From: Novosphingobium sp. G106
GTDB lineage: Bacteria > Pseudomonadota > Alphaproteobacteria > Sphingomonadales > Sphingomonadaceae
DNA length: 64,000 nucleotides
Reading direction: 5' to 3'
Assembly: GCF_019075875.1 (NCBI RefSeq)
Contig: NZ_JAHOOZ010000001.1
Span: 372,001 to 436,000 of the forward strand
Position numbers and translations under genes: made by a program. The notes under the pieces are model-generated. The model saw only the letters and a list, made by a program, of their open reading frames with translations. It ran no database searches and was not told where the DNA came from. Positions 18,094 through 26,776 of this stretch are shown here, in pieces; the first letter of the stretch is position 1; each line of letters begins with the position of its first letter.

Positions 18094-18118
18094 TGGGATA
18101 TGAGTATGGCATATCCCA
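18094..18118. promoter_or_regulatory. Inverted-repeat operator of the second toxin-antitoxin pair
   Basis: Nine-base arms TGGGATATG (18094-18102) and CATATCCCA (18110-18118) with a seven-base spacer, 20 bp before the antitoxin ATG and within an AT-rich promoter-like stretch. Likely bound by the antitoxin for autorepression. Confidence 0.75.
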
Positions 18119-18137
18119 TATTATTGGAGGATATTCT

Positions 18138-18383
18138 ATGGCGTTGTACGTCAAGGATGACGAGGTCGATCGACTTGCCGATCGCGTCGCCACACTGCAC
18201 CGGGTCAGCAAGACGGAGGCCGTCCGGCGTGCCTTGATGCATGAACTCGAGCGCGAGGGTGTGGCGAGCCCCCTGGTGGAGCGCGGCATGGCATTTGTCC
18301 GGGCCTTGCGCAAACGCGCGGGCGAGGGGGCGGGCCAGCCGGCGGACAAGGCGTTCATCGATAGTCTTTACAGCGACAACTGA
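18138..18383 (+). CDS. VapB-type ribbon-helix-helix-like antitoxin
   Basis: 81 residues from ATG 18138, with GGAGG seven bases upstream. The N-terminus MALYVKDDEVDRLADRVA and KTEAVRRALMHELER match the short transcription-factor class found with PIN toxins. The C-terminal tail is charged and likely binds the toxin. Its stop overlaps the toxin ATG by one base (TGATG). An inverted repeat just upstream is a probable binding site. Confidence 0.85.
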   Translation: MALYVKDDEVDRLADRVATLHRVSKTEAVRRALMHELEREGVASPLVERGMAFVRALRKRAGEGAGQPADKAFIDSLYSDN

Positions 18384-18778
18384 TGTTCATCGATGCTTCC
18401 GCTTTGACGGCGATCCTCGCCGACGAGAAGGATGGGCCCGAACTTCTGGCGCGAATGGACAAGAGCCGCATTCGCATAACGTCGCCCTTGGCGACCTGGG
18501 AGACCACGGTCGCGGTCGCACGCATTTTGGGATTGTCGATCAAGGACGCCGAACAGGCGGTGGAAGAGTTTCTCGCGCTCGCCGCCATTCGCGTGGTCGC
18601 CGTCGATCCCTCCGTTCGTGCCTTGGCAATCGAGGCCTTCGATCGATATGGCAAATCGCGGCATCCGGCCGCGCTCAATTTCGGCGATTGTTTCGCCTAC
18701 GCTTGTGCTCGCCATGCTGGCCTGCCCTTGCTCTACAAGGGCGATGACTTTCCGCAGACGGATATTGAAACGGCGTAG
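18383..18778 (+). CDS. PIN-domain toxin (VapC-like)
   Basis: 131 residues with the full PIN acidic set: FIDASAL near residue 4, WETTVAVAR near 40, NFGDCFAYACARHAG near 99 and YKGDDFPQTDI near the C-terminus. A VapC-type ribonuclease whose free form blocks translation. Translationally coupled to the antitoxin. The two PIN operons of this window are not obvious copies of each other and have different operators. Confidence 0.88.
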   Translation: MFIDASALTAILADEKDGPELLARMDKSRIRITSPLATWETTVAVARILGLSIKDAEQAVEEFLALAAIRVVAVDPSVRALAIEAFDRYGKSRHPAALNFGDCFAYACARHAGLPLLYKGDDFPQTDIETA

Positions 18779-19008
18779 AACAGACTTGGCGTCAGGTCCG
18801 GTGGTGGAGACTGGATTATGACCGAGGCCAAGGGATGTCGCAGCGAGATAGCAGGCGCGGTCCATGAACCGATGAGCGGCGCCCACGATGCCGGAGTCGT
18901 CAGCCAGGCGACTTTGCGCTCATTCGGCGAGGCATGCTTCGCGCCTGCTCCTGGTGTCGACGGCGCCGGGATTAGGTCGGTATGTGAACCGAGGACTTCC
19001 GAGTAGTC
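18779..19008. other. Intergenic spacer without visible gene
   Basis: It lies between the convergent toxin gene and the minus-strand hypothetical gene. Nothing recognisable. Confidence 0.4.
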
Positions 19009-19440
19009 TCAGCCGACGCGGCTCATCGCGTCGCGGGCGATCCGGGCCATATCCGCGCGGTCCATCATCCGCTTCGAATGATCGTACAAATGCAGCGCCG
19101 CCGAGCGGGGAGAGAGCTGCTTCACCTCGTCATAGAGAATGTGCGTGTAGGCGCCGGCGCGGCCCAGAAGCTCGGTGAGCTCGGTCCGCGCTTCGCTGCC
19201 ATCGTCCTCGATACCGCAGGCAACTTCGGCCCACAGGTGCGATACCGCGTCGGCCAGGGCCTCCGCATCATAGTAGCCGCTGTCGAGACTTTCACCGAGC
19301 GAGAGCGCCGCGAGTCGCGCGTCGATATCGTTCGCATCGGGGTCGTTGACGACATCGAGGAGCGGCAGGTTGTAGTTATAGGTGGCAAGCCAGGCGCGCA
19401 TGTCGGGAAGGTCCTTGGGGTCGAGGCGTGATAGGAACAT
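19009..19440 (-). CDS. Conserved hypothetical helical protein
   Basis: 143 residues, soluble and acidic, mostly helical (DMRAWLATYNYNLPLLDVVND, AEALADAVSHLWAEVACGIE, KRMMDRADMARIARDAMSRV). No enzymatic motif is seen. It is the first of several minus-strand genes in an otherwise plus-strand block and lies beyond the remnant that borders the large nuclease gene. No clear ribosome-binding site. Function unknown. Confidence 0.5.
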   Translation of the reverse strand: MFLSRLDPKDLPDMRAWLATYNYNLPLLDVVNDPDANDIDARLAALSLGESLDSGYYDAEALADAVSHLWAEVACGIEDDGSEARTELTELLGRAGAYTHILYDEVKQLSPRSAALHLYDHSKRMMDRADMARIARDAMSRVG

Positions 19441-19611
19441 AAGTCGAACGAGCGGGCAAGCGGAAAGCGCAGGAAGGACGGAAGGCGGCTGCCCGCTGGC
19501 GCGGGCACCGCGGCTCTCGTCTCCGCTACGCTTCGACCGCGCTCCGCCTGCGCCGGTTTTCGGCCTTGGCGGGCTTCGATCCGCTGCCGGGTGCGGCGCA
19601 GGTTGTCGAAC

Positions 19612-19738
19612 CGGATCAGCGCTTGCTGCGGCTGCACGGAGTCGCGCGTCGGCGCTGGACCGAGATCGACCGCGAGCTGACGCAGCGCGCGCATGGCGCC
19701 GAGGCGCAGTGCACAGTGGCTAGCGCTATTTGTCCCTT
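19612..19738 (-). pseudogene. Truncated, diverged copy of the small gene at 23917-24099
   Basis: On the minus strand this region encodes LRLGAMRALRQLAVDLG, closely matching MRLGAMRALRQFAADLE of the intact small gene 4.3 kb away. The DNA is also alignable over about 100 bp (shared blocks such as GATCAGCGCTTGC and CGCGTCGGCGCTG). The copy lacks the first 30 or so residues, being cut off where the large nuclease-TPR gene ends. It marks one edge of the inserted segment. Confidence 0.6.
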
Positions 19739-22700
19739 TCACCCTTGCCGCTGCGCGCGCTGCCTCTTTCCGTTCTTGGCCGACTTTAGCGGCCGTGCAG
19801 TCCGTAGCTCTCTGAGAACTTTCTCGGACGAACGGATCTCTTCGAGATCATAGAAGTGCCCCCCGATCCAGTCAGCAAGATAATCGTACGCATAGCGGGC
19901 GAGTATGTGTCCGCGCGTAGATTGTTTGTTCAGGTCGGCATCGAGAACATGGAGCACAGCCTTCCAGTCGACGGGGCGGGAGCGCACCAGCTGTTCCAAC
20001 AATCGCCCCAAGGCGCGGCCCTTTTGCCAATGGGGGAGTTTGGTCAGCCAGATTCGGCGCATCAGTTGGAGGGTCACGCCGATGTGCGATCGCATGTCAG
20101 CTTTAGCGCCGCCCATGAACCGAATAGCCGCCTCATACAGACCAAAAGCGCGTGGATCGTCGAGCTCCAACATGCCGATCAGTATCGAAGCATCGAGCGC
20201 GAGATGATCATGAAGCATCGCGCCGAGCTTGCCGACAGCAACCAGATATTCGCGCTCCGTCAGGACGTCTTCGGTGCTAAGGACGCCCAGCACGACCTGG
20301 AGCCAGGCACCGCCTACAACCTTATTCTGCGCGGCGAACTGGCGCAGGTTCAGATCTTCCGAGACAATGATAAGGTCCTGGTCGAGCGCGACATGAATGG
20401 AATCGAACAGCTGCTGGGCGACGACGGCACCCATCGCCTTCTCGATCCGGTAATCGATAATCCCATCGGCCGGGAGGATTTCGCAATTGGCTTCGAGGTC
20501 GGCGATGACCCCGTTTACCATCGCGAGTTGGGCCTCGGTCTCCTCGGGCGTGTGGATCCTGCGCCAAGGCTGATCTCCGTCGAAGCCCATCGTCATATAC
20601 TCGCGGCCGCGATTGGATTCGATCTTGGCGCGCAGCTCGAGAATGTCGTCGAAGCTCGATTGCGCTATGCACAGCCGCCCGAAATAGGCCTTCGCCGCGA
20701 TCAGATGGCCTAGCTCGCGCAGCTGCCAGACAGTCAGCGTGTCGAGGACGATGCCCTTGCCACGCGCAGCCCGGACAAACTGCGCAGCCTCGATGCGCTC
20801 GTGTTCCACGCCGACGCACGTCCGCAGGTTGGTTCCCGTCGATTGTAGATGCTCGGCCAAGGCCAAAACGGACTTGTTGGCCATGGCCGCTACCAAGGCC
20901 AAAGGCACGGCTAGATCGGAATATGTCGTCGCTAAGACGTCGTTCTTGTCCTGGAATTCGCGGACGACGTCGAGTACCGGCTGCACATCGCCGTCCTTCA
21001 TGTTCATCTCGAACATTGAGGTAGCATCGGGAAAACGCGCGGCATGGCTCGCCATGATGTCGTGGAGCAGCCAGATGTATTTGTGCTTGAGTTCGCGGAC
21101 CCGATAGCGCCGATCGCCGCCGAATTCTGCAGGCATGATCAGGTCATCGCCCACGGCTTTCCCCTGCAAAGCCGCAGCGAGCGGATGATCTGGCGCGAAA
21201 GTCTCTATACCGTCACGTTGGACCGCGTCGATGACGCCCGCGACGTCCCGGGTACCATCGAGACCCTCGAGACTGAACCAGAAGTCCTTCTGCGCAGGTC
21301 CGGCTTTTCCGATGGGCGCGGGCAAGAACTCGTCGAAGAAGATGAGGCCGGGATAGGAGGCCATGACCTCCTCGTCCTGACGATTGGCTGTTGCAATCCG
21401 GTATCCCAGCCTTAGCGCCCGCTCGGCCTCTCCCGCGCGGCGATGGTTATGCGCGAGCCGCATCAAATCGCCTGCCGCCCCTTGAACGGCGTCGTCGTCA
21501 ACGTCCTTCAGGAGGGCTGCCGCATCTGCGGCGCGGTTCCCGCGCATCAGCGTGCTGGCGAGCAGCAACATGGCCCGCAGATCGGTCGGATCGGCGGCGA
21601 TCGCCGCACGCAGATAGCGTTCGGCGGCCTTGAGATCGCCGCGATTGTGCTCGGCCGCTCCCGCTAGGCGTGCATAGCGCGGGAGGGCGATGACATCGGG
21701 GGCGAGCTCTCTGAAAAACGGTGCGGTCCTCGGCCGGGTACTGGCGTTCGCGAAAGCAAAGCACAGCCACGCGAGCGGGTCGGATGGGCGGCTGAGCGCA
21801 ACACGGCCATCGAGCACCTCGATAACGTCGTCCCAGGCATCGCGAAACACCGAAAGCTGCGCAAACATCACGCGGTCCGAGAAGCTCGTGTCTTCATCGA
21901 TCAGCGACTTCGCCTTGGCGGCGGTGGCAGCGGCTTCCTTCGGTCGGTGGTCCCGAAAGACCTCCGCGACCCCAATATGTGCCGCGATACCCAGCGGCCA
22001 CGCTTCGAGGAGACTCTCGACTTCCTGATCGAGATCGAAATCTGGGGCGGCCTCCCGGCGAGCGCGGAAGACGAGAACGTCGTATAATTGCCGTTCGGCC
22101 GGCGCTAGGGCTTCGCGCGTTTCTGGCCTTCGTGCCTCGAGGGCACCCTTCCAGTCATGGGAATTCGACAATGCCACCATCAGCGGCAGGTTGTTTGATA
22201 TGTCCTGCGGAGCACGCCGAAGGAGGCGAGCCGCTTCGTCGAACTCATCGCGGTCGATGGCCACCCAGGCGGCCGTCGCGAACGTCTCGGCTGCTGTGCT
22301 TCCCAGTGCCAGCATCTGGTCACTGACTGCCTTTGCGCTGTCGAGATCACCAAGCGCCCGGTAGGCCGTGATGAGGTTGTAGGCGATCATGATCCAATTG
22401 GACTCGGTCGCGTTCTCGAAGTGGCGCACCGCCTCCCAGTGACGCTGCAGCAACTCGGCGCCCTGTTGAAGCTTGGTGCTGCGCGCTTCGGTTAGCGCCC
22501 CGAACCTTCCAAGAACTCCCATGTTGAGCGCTTCGTCAACGAGGGCATCTCCGGCCGACCGCAACGCATTGCCGTCTTCCGGAAACCGCTCAAGGGTCTC
22601 CCCAGCAAGGCTCCACCAGCTACCCGGCGCGCCTTTCTCGCGCAGGTAGCTGATCCGATGGATGCGCACGGCCAGATCGTCGAGGAGGGCCTCGGGGACG

Positions 22701-23713
22701 ATTGCCATCGGATCGTGCGGCTCGGACGACATGGAGGCCGCCTGGAATGACAACGCGGCGGCACCGGCGTTGGAAGGGTCTTCGTGCAGTACCTCTTTTG
22801 CAAATGCCCAGGCCTCGGCGATTTTCCCTGTCAGCAGTAGGGCCAGAATGTTGTTCGCCCTGACCTTGGGATCGCCCGGATTGAGCGCATAGGCTTCAGC
22901 CAGGAGATCGGCCGCATCTGTCTCATCACCAAGCTTGAGGCGGGAAAAGGCGATGTTCGACTTTACGCGTGCTCGGATCGCGGGAGCGCTCGTTTCGTTC
23001 AATGTGGCGTCGAGCTTTTCGAGGAGCTCGAGCGCGGTCCGCGGTTTTCCGGCATTCATCAAGTCGCGATATTGGTCGACCTGGAGATCGAGGTGCTGGT
23101 CGAACGCGCTGCGCGCGGTATCGAGCGGCGTCACGCTGATGCTCGCAGCGAGAACCTTCAGTTCCTGCAGAACGCTCTCGCCCTGGGCCTCGATGCGCGA
23201 CTGCCCCTCCAAGGTCTCAATGCCCAATCTGACGAGTTTGTCGGTCGACGCGCTGTAGTCGGGATCGAAGGCGGCAAGTGCCTTGGCATCGGCGCGTATC
23301 TTGTCCTGGAGCGTGTCCCAACCCCAGACCTGGATATCGATCTTGCGCCCCGCAACTGCCTGTTCCTGACTCAGTTCGATGGCCAAGAGATCGAGCACCG
23401 GCTCATCGGTAGCAGTCGTGACAATGTAGAACTCGGTAAGCAGCGGTTGAACGGTGAGCGCCCGTGCGACCTCCGCGCACACTATTGCCTTGGTCAGCTT
23501 GGCGCCGCGCGTGATGAGCTTGCATTGGATGCCGACGGGTTGGTTCGGATCCCGATCACGGCGACCTATCAGGTCGAGCCCGGACTGTTCTTTGCCGCGC
23601 GTGCCATACAATTTGACGTTGGGGTCGTTGAGATGGGCCGCGAACACAGGCACGCAACTTCGCTCGAAGACCTTTTCGTCGGTCGGGATCCCAATAATCG
23701 TCGAGGAACTCAC
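19739..23713 (-). CDS. Mrr-like nuclease / TPR-like repeat / PIN-like domain protein, 1324 residues
   Basis: The start is GTG 23713; no better start in frame was found. Residues about 8-150 form a restriction-endonuclease-like domain: GTRGKEQSGLDLIG (Asp47), then VGIQCK (Gln63, Lys65), a D-x15-QxK arrangement of the PD-(D/E)xK/Mrr kind, and VWGWDTLQDKI. Residues about 190-850 are helical repeats resembling TPRs (ADLLAEAYALNPGDPKVRAN, AERYLRAAIAADPTDLRAMLLL). Residues about 987-1140 look PIN-like: IVLDTLTVW (Asp991), SSFDDILEL, LFDSIHVAL (Asp1104), IIVSEDLNLR (Asp1120). No NTPase motif was found. The gene sits alone, antisense to the backbone, between repeats. Two nuclease-like domains with a repeat scaffold suggest a single-gene immune or abortive system; that is inference. 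Confidence 0.75.
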   Translation of the reverse strand: MSSSTIIGIPTDEKVFERSCVPVFAAHLNDPNVKLYGTRGKEQSGLDLIGRRDRDPNQPVGIQCKLITRGAKLTKAIVCAEVARALTVQPLLTEFYIVTTATDEPVLDLLAIELSQEQAVAGRKIDIQVWGWDTLQDKIRADAKALAAFDPDYSASTDKLVRLGIETLEGQSRIEAQGESVLQELKVLAASISVTPLDTARSAFDQHLDLQVDQYRDLMNAGKPRTALELLEKLDATLNETSAPAIRARVKSNIAFSRLKLGDETDAADLLAEAYALNPGDPKVRANNILALLLTGKIAEAWAFAKEVLHEDPSNAGAAALSFQAASMSSEPHDPMAIVPEALLDDLAVRIHRISYLREKGAPGSWWSLAGETLERFPEDGNALRSAGDALVDEALNMGVLGRFGALTEARSTKLQQGAELLQRHWEAVRHFENATESNWIMIAYNLITAYRALGDLDSAKAVSDQMLALGSTAAETFATAAWVAIDRDEFDEAARLLRRAPQDISNNLPLMVALSNSHDWKGALEARRPETREALAPAERQLYDVLVFRARREAAPDFDLDQEVESLLEAWPLGIAAHIGVAEVFRDHRPKEAAATAAKAKSLIDEDTSFSDRVMFAQLSVFRDAWDDVIEVLDGRVALSRPSDPLAWLCFAFANASTRPRTAPFFRELAPDVIALPRYARLAGAAEHNRGDLKAAERYLRAAIAADPTDLRAMLLLASTLMRGNRAADAAALLKDVDDDAVQGAAGDLMRLAHNHRRAGEAERALRLGYRIATANRQDEEVMASYPGLIFFDEFLPAPIGKAGPAQKDFWFSLEGLDGTRDVAGVIDAVQRDGIETFAPDHPLAAALQGKAVGDDLIMPAEFGGDRRYRVRELKHKYIWLLHDIMASHAARFPDATSMFEMNMKDGDVQPVLDVVREFQDKNDVLATTYSDLAVPLALVAAMANKSVLALAEHLQSTGTNLRTCVGVEHERIEAAQFVRAARGKGIVLDTLTVWQLRELGHLIAAKAYFGRLCIAQSSFDDILELRAKIESNRGREYMTMGFDGDQPWRRIHTPEETEAQLAMVNGVIADLEANCEILPADGIIDYRIEKAMGAVVAQQLFDSIHVALDQDLIIVSEDLNLRQFAAQNKVVGGAWLQVVLGVLSTEDVLTEREYLVAVGKLGAMLHDHLALDASILIGMLELDDPRAFGLYEAAIRFMGGAKADMRSHIGVTLQLMRRIWLTKLPHWQKGRALGRLLEQLVRSRPVDWKAVLHVLDADLNKQSTRGHILARYAYDYLADWIGGHFYDLEEIRSSEKVLRELRTARPLKSAKNGKRQRAQRQG

Positions 23714-23916
23714 TGGTCCATTCCGCCTGCTTCTGCGAACTCATGCAACCGCTGGCGCCAGTTCGTCCTTCGTCACACGTTCTCCTATCGTTCCTTCTCG
23801 CCGATACGGGGGACCGGCGCAATCTGCGGTGGCAGCGAGAACGGCTATTCGCACTGGTTTATGCGCAGGAAATAGCGGCTGCCCGCTACCCCGGGCGGCG
23901 CGGTCAGGAAAGCCGA

Positions 23917-24099
23917 TCAGCGCTTGCGACGGACGCGTGGGGTCACCGCGTCGGCGCTGACTTCGAGATCGGCGGCGAACTGGCGCAGTGCCCGCATGGC
24001 GCCCAAGCGCATCATCCCGTCGCCCTCGGCGTAGTGTTCACGGACCTTGGCGCGCTTGCGCGCGAGGTCCGCGATGGCCCTGACCGTCTCTGCGTCCAT
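23917..24099 (-). CDS. Small conserved protein (intact copy of the flanking repeat gene)
   Basis: 60 residues, a basic helical protein (ETVRAIADLARKRAKVREHYAEG, RLGAMRALRQFAADLEV, ending VRRKR). A truncated relative is found at 19612-19738, so this is the intact member of the pair flanking the nuclease-TPR gene. Function unknown; its basic tail could bind nucleic acid. Confidence 0.5.
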   Translation of the reverse strand: MDAETVRAIADLARKRAKVREHYAEGDGMMRLGAMRALRQFAADLEVSADAVTPRVRRKR

Positions 24100-24269
24100 G
24101 CCGGCGATCCTACACCTTGCGGCCGTCTGGGGGAAGTCGCGCGCGGCGTGAGGGCCGCCTTCTTCGGGCCGCGCTGGCTTCTGCGGTGACCGATCGCTGG
24201 AGAGAAGAGGGGGCTTTTGAGGGGTGTCGCTTGGAGTGGCCGAGCGACATTCGTCAAAGGAGAAGTCCC

Positions 24270-24734
24270 ATGAATATCGGAGAGTTCAAGAATGTGGGCG
24301 GCCGTCTGTTGGGTTCGATCGCGACCCGCACCATCGATCTGCCCCGGCTCGGTTTGCGCCAGGTTGAAAGCACGAACGAGCGTGCGCCCGTCTTCGAGAT
24401 CCTCGCGCTCAACGTCGGAAATCGCTGGGTGCAGATCGGTGCGCTCTGGGAAGCGGTCGCCAAGAATACCACCGGCGAGGCTTTCCTCCAGGGCACGATC
24501 GACGATCCGAGCCTGTCCGAGCCGCTGCCCATCGCTCTGTTCGGCAGCGACGAGGAAGGCTTCCGCGTGGCCTGGCGCCGGCCGCAGCCGCGCGATGCAT
24601 TCGCGCCGCTGAACCGCGGGGCTCCCCGCCGCGAGGACGAGGGCGCAGGTGCGGGCGGGTTCGGCGACAGCACCGCCGGTGAGGGCGGGGCGCTTGGAAC
24701 CGGGGCCGAGCTCGACGACGAGATTCCATTCTGA
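24270..24734 (+). CDS. DUF736 family protein
   Basis: 154 residues from ATG 24270 with AAAGGAG eight bases upstream. The start MNIGEFKNVGGRLLGSIATRTIDL and the beta-rich body (VFEILALNVGNRWVQIGALWEAV) match the DUF736 family of alphaproteobacterial plasmids and ICEs. The C-terminus is a Gly/Ala-rich linker ending in an acidic tip (ELDDEIPF), a pattern seen in single-strand-binding-type proteins; that link is only suggestive. A terminator follows. Confidence 0.8.
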   Translation: MNIGEFKNVGGRLLGSIATRTIDLPRLGLRQVESTNERAPVFEILALNVGNRWVQIGALWEAVAKNTTGEAFLQGTIDDPSLSEPLPIALFGSDEEGFRVAWRRPQPRDAFAPLNRGAPRREDEGAGAGGFGDSTAGEGGALGTGAELDDEIPF

Positions 24735-24759
24735 GTCGATCGGATCGCCGTCGTCATTC

Positions 24760-24799
24760 GGGCCGGGGGAGCAGCGCTTCTCCGGCCCTTCTTCTTTTC
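24760..24799 (+). terminator. Rho-independent terminator after the DUF736 gene
   Basis: A 12-bp stem (left arm 24760-24771, right arm 24777-24788, two G-T pairs) with loop CAGCG, followed by TTCTTCTTTT. It ends the DUF736 transcript and lies 20 bp before the next start. Confidence 0.85.
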
Positions 24800-24820
24800 C
24801 GACTTTTGAGGAGCAGGGCC

Positions 24821-25822
24821 ATGACCCGCACCCATTCTGAGAGCGTTCATCGTTTCGCTGACCTGAAGCAACTCTACGCCGAGATGACCGCCACGCCCGA
24901 GTTCCAGGCGATATTCGGTGAGCCGCTCGGCCTCACCATCGCAGGCGCCGGCGAAGAGCCTTCCGAGCTCGACATGCCCGAGCCGCTCGCTGTCCAGGCC
25001 GATTGCGGCGGGGTCATCGCCTGCCTCTTCGATCTGCTGACCGACACCCGCCTGGAGGCGCTCGCGCCTGAGATCGCCTGGGGCTTTGTGAATTCGTTCC
25101 ACTTCGTCGCGGGAAAGCTCGAGCGGCGCGAGGACACGCTCGCGCAGGAACTGCGCGAGATGGCGCGTACGATGGATATGAGCGAGGTTTTCGTGCGCGA
25201 GCTCGAAGAAAAGCAGCTCCTCTGCCAGTCGGTCGCCGAGCAGCGCGAAGCCCTCGAGGCGATGCGCGACTACGCCGCCGAGATGTACCGCGCCCTGTCG
25301 GGTTGGCCCTGGTCGCCGTCCCGCGGCAGCAAGACTTCGAGGGCAGGCGCGAGCCACATCGATGCGCTCGACTTCCTGAGGGCCCGCCAGCTTGCCGCGC
25401 GGGAACGGCACATGCCCGAAGGCCCGATCGTCGTCTTCTCGGGCCCCGCGGTCTGGCACGATCATCGGCTGATCTGGGAGCGGCTCGAAGCGATCCGCGC
25501 GCGCATTCCGAGCATGACCCTGGTCACGACAGGGCAGCGCAAGGGCGCCGATGCAATCGCGGCGGCTTGGGCTGCGCGCAGCGAGGTCCGAGTGCCGCTT
25601 GTCGCCTACGGCCTCTACGGTACGGGATCGAAGGTCGCCTTCACCCGTAACCGCAAGCTCGTCGAGCTGAAACCGGTCGAGGCCGTACTCTGCGAAGGTT
25701 CGGGCCTGCAGTCGAACCTCTACCAGCTCCTGCGGCAGGCGGGCGTTCCGATCCATGCCTTCAAGAAGTCCGACCAGACCGAAGATGCGGCGCCCACGCG
25801 GCGGCGCATGGGGAGACTGTGA
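24821..25822 (+). CDS. DUF2493 (SLOG-type) protein, copy 1
   Basis: 333 residues from ATG 24821 with GAGGAG eight bases upstream. An N-terminal helical region (residues 1-165) is followed by a Rossmann-like DUF2493 domain: GPIVVFSGPAVWHDHRLIW, RIPSMTLVTTGQRKGADAIAA and EAVLCEGSGLQSNL. DUF2493 belongs to the SLOG superfamily, whose members bind nucleotide ligands, some in defence or signalling systems. It is paralogous to 27429-28403. Its stop is 2 bp from the next start. The function on mobile elements is unknown. Confidence 0.82.
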   Translation: MTRTHSESVHRFADLKQLYAEMTATPEFQAIFGEPLGLTIAGAGEEPSELDMPEPLAVQADCGGVIACLFDLLTDTRLEALAPEIAWGFVNSFHFVAGKLERREDTLAQELREMARTMDMSEVFVRELEEKQLLCQSVAEQREALEAMRDYAAEMYRALSGWPWSPSRGSKTSRAGASHIDALDFLRARQLAARERHMPEGPIVVFSGPAVWHDHRLIWERLEAIRARIPSMTLVTTGQRKGADAIAAAWAARSEVRVPLVAYGLYGTGSKVAFTRNRKLVELKPVEAVLCEGSGLQSNLYQLLRQAGVPIHAFKKSDQTEDAAPTRRRMGRL

Positions 25823-25824
25823 CC

Positions 25825-26040
25825 ATGGCGATCCCGGAACCCTATCGACGCAACTTCGAGACCCTGCTGCGCGCGGCAAGCCAAGGCGACCTCGCGCTCA
25901 TGGAGTGCGCCGACGCTGTGACGGGCGAGGCACGCTACGTCATCTGCGCGGTCGGGCGCGACGGCAGCGACTACCTCTTCACGCCGTTCGGCCATCTCCA
26001 CGACGGCAATCCTTACGAGGCCTATGTTCCGCCGGCTTAG
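25825..26040 (+). CDS. Small conserved protein (DUF6117-like)
   Basis: 71 residues from ATG 25825, with GGGGAG upstream and 2 bp after the DUF2493 stop. Sequence MAIPEPYRRNFETLLRAAS and CAVGRDGSDYLFTPFGHL. From memory it matches the short family called DUF6117 in sphingomonad plasmids; the name is less sure than the gene. Translationally coupled to the DUF2493 gene. Confidence 0.7.
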   Translation: MAIPEPYRRNFETLLRAASQGDLALMECADAVTGEARYVICAVGRDGSDYLFTPFGHLHDGNPYEAYVPPA

Positions 26041-26069
26041 GTCGGCGAAACGCCTTCCGGGATCGGGGC

Positions 26070-26567
26070 CTATTCGGTCAGCAGGGCGAGCTTGCGCAGG
26101 CTGGCGGCGAGGATCTCGGCCTGCTTGTCGGCATCGACGAAAGCGGGCCCGCCGCGCGCCTGAAACGTGACCTTGGTCCCGTCACGATCAGGCTCGAATG
26201 TGGTCGTAAGCGTCATCGAACCGGCGAGGTTCGGATCGTCCGTGACGACCCGAATAGCCTCGACGATCCGCTCTTCGCCGACGAGCTCGACGAATTCGAC
26301 GGCGAGATCGAGCGTACCGGGAAGGGCAGGGCCAAGGGCGCCGGTCAGCGAGCGTATCCTGATGCGGTAGCCGCCGCCGATGCGCGCATTGAGGGCCGAG
26401 AAAGCCAAGTCGACACCATCAAAGGCACGCCACCCGGCCATTGTCTCGGGGTCGAGGAACGCGCGGAACAGGGCGCGCGGACTCGCGAGAACCACGCGCG
26501 CCGCCTGGACGACCTCGCCCTCTTCGCTCGACCTATCCAATGCTCTTCTACCCCTTCGAATCTGCAT
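26070..26567 (-). CDS. SRPBCC / AHSA1-like ligand-binding protein
   Basis: Up to 165 residues with an SRPBCC pattern: VVLASPRALFRAFLDPETMAGWRAF at the N-terminus, a beta-rich core (GGGYRIRIR) and a long C-terminal helix. Such proteins bind hydrophobic ligands. The start is uncertain: the ATG at 26567 has no clear ribosome-binding site, and a TTG about ten codons in, after GAAGAG, is an alternative. It is convergent with the DUF2493 operon. Confidence 0.7.
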   Translation of the reverse strand: MQIRRGRRALDRSSEEGEVVQAARVVLASPRALFRAFLDPETMAGWRAFDGVDLAFSALNARIGGGYRIRIRSLTGALGPALPGTLDLAVEFVELVGEERIVEAIRVVTDDPNLAGSMTLTTTFEPDRDGTKVTFQARGGPAFVDADKQAEILAASLRKLALLTE

Positions 26568-26776
26568 CCGGCGCTGCCGATACTAAAAGTGGTGCTCGCG
26601 TCACACCGGCATTGCCAGCGGCGATCTGGCGGTGAGGATGTCGGAGAAATCAGGCACGCGAGGAGACGGCCACTAGCCGCAGATTGGTTCCGTTCCAAGA
26701 GCGCCCGGCTTGCCGGCCTTGCGAAGGCGCACTATCCCGGCCTTTCGCCATCGCAAAGGCTAAGGAAACGCATGAT

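Noticed and set aside
19856..20713. Plus-strand frame of 285 codons
   Set aside because: Antisense to the nuclease-TPR gene, whose own frame has clear domain motifs.
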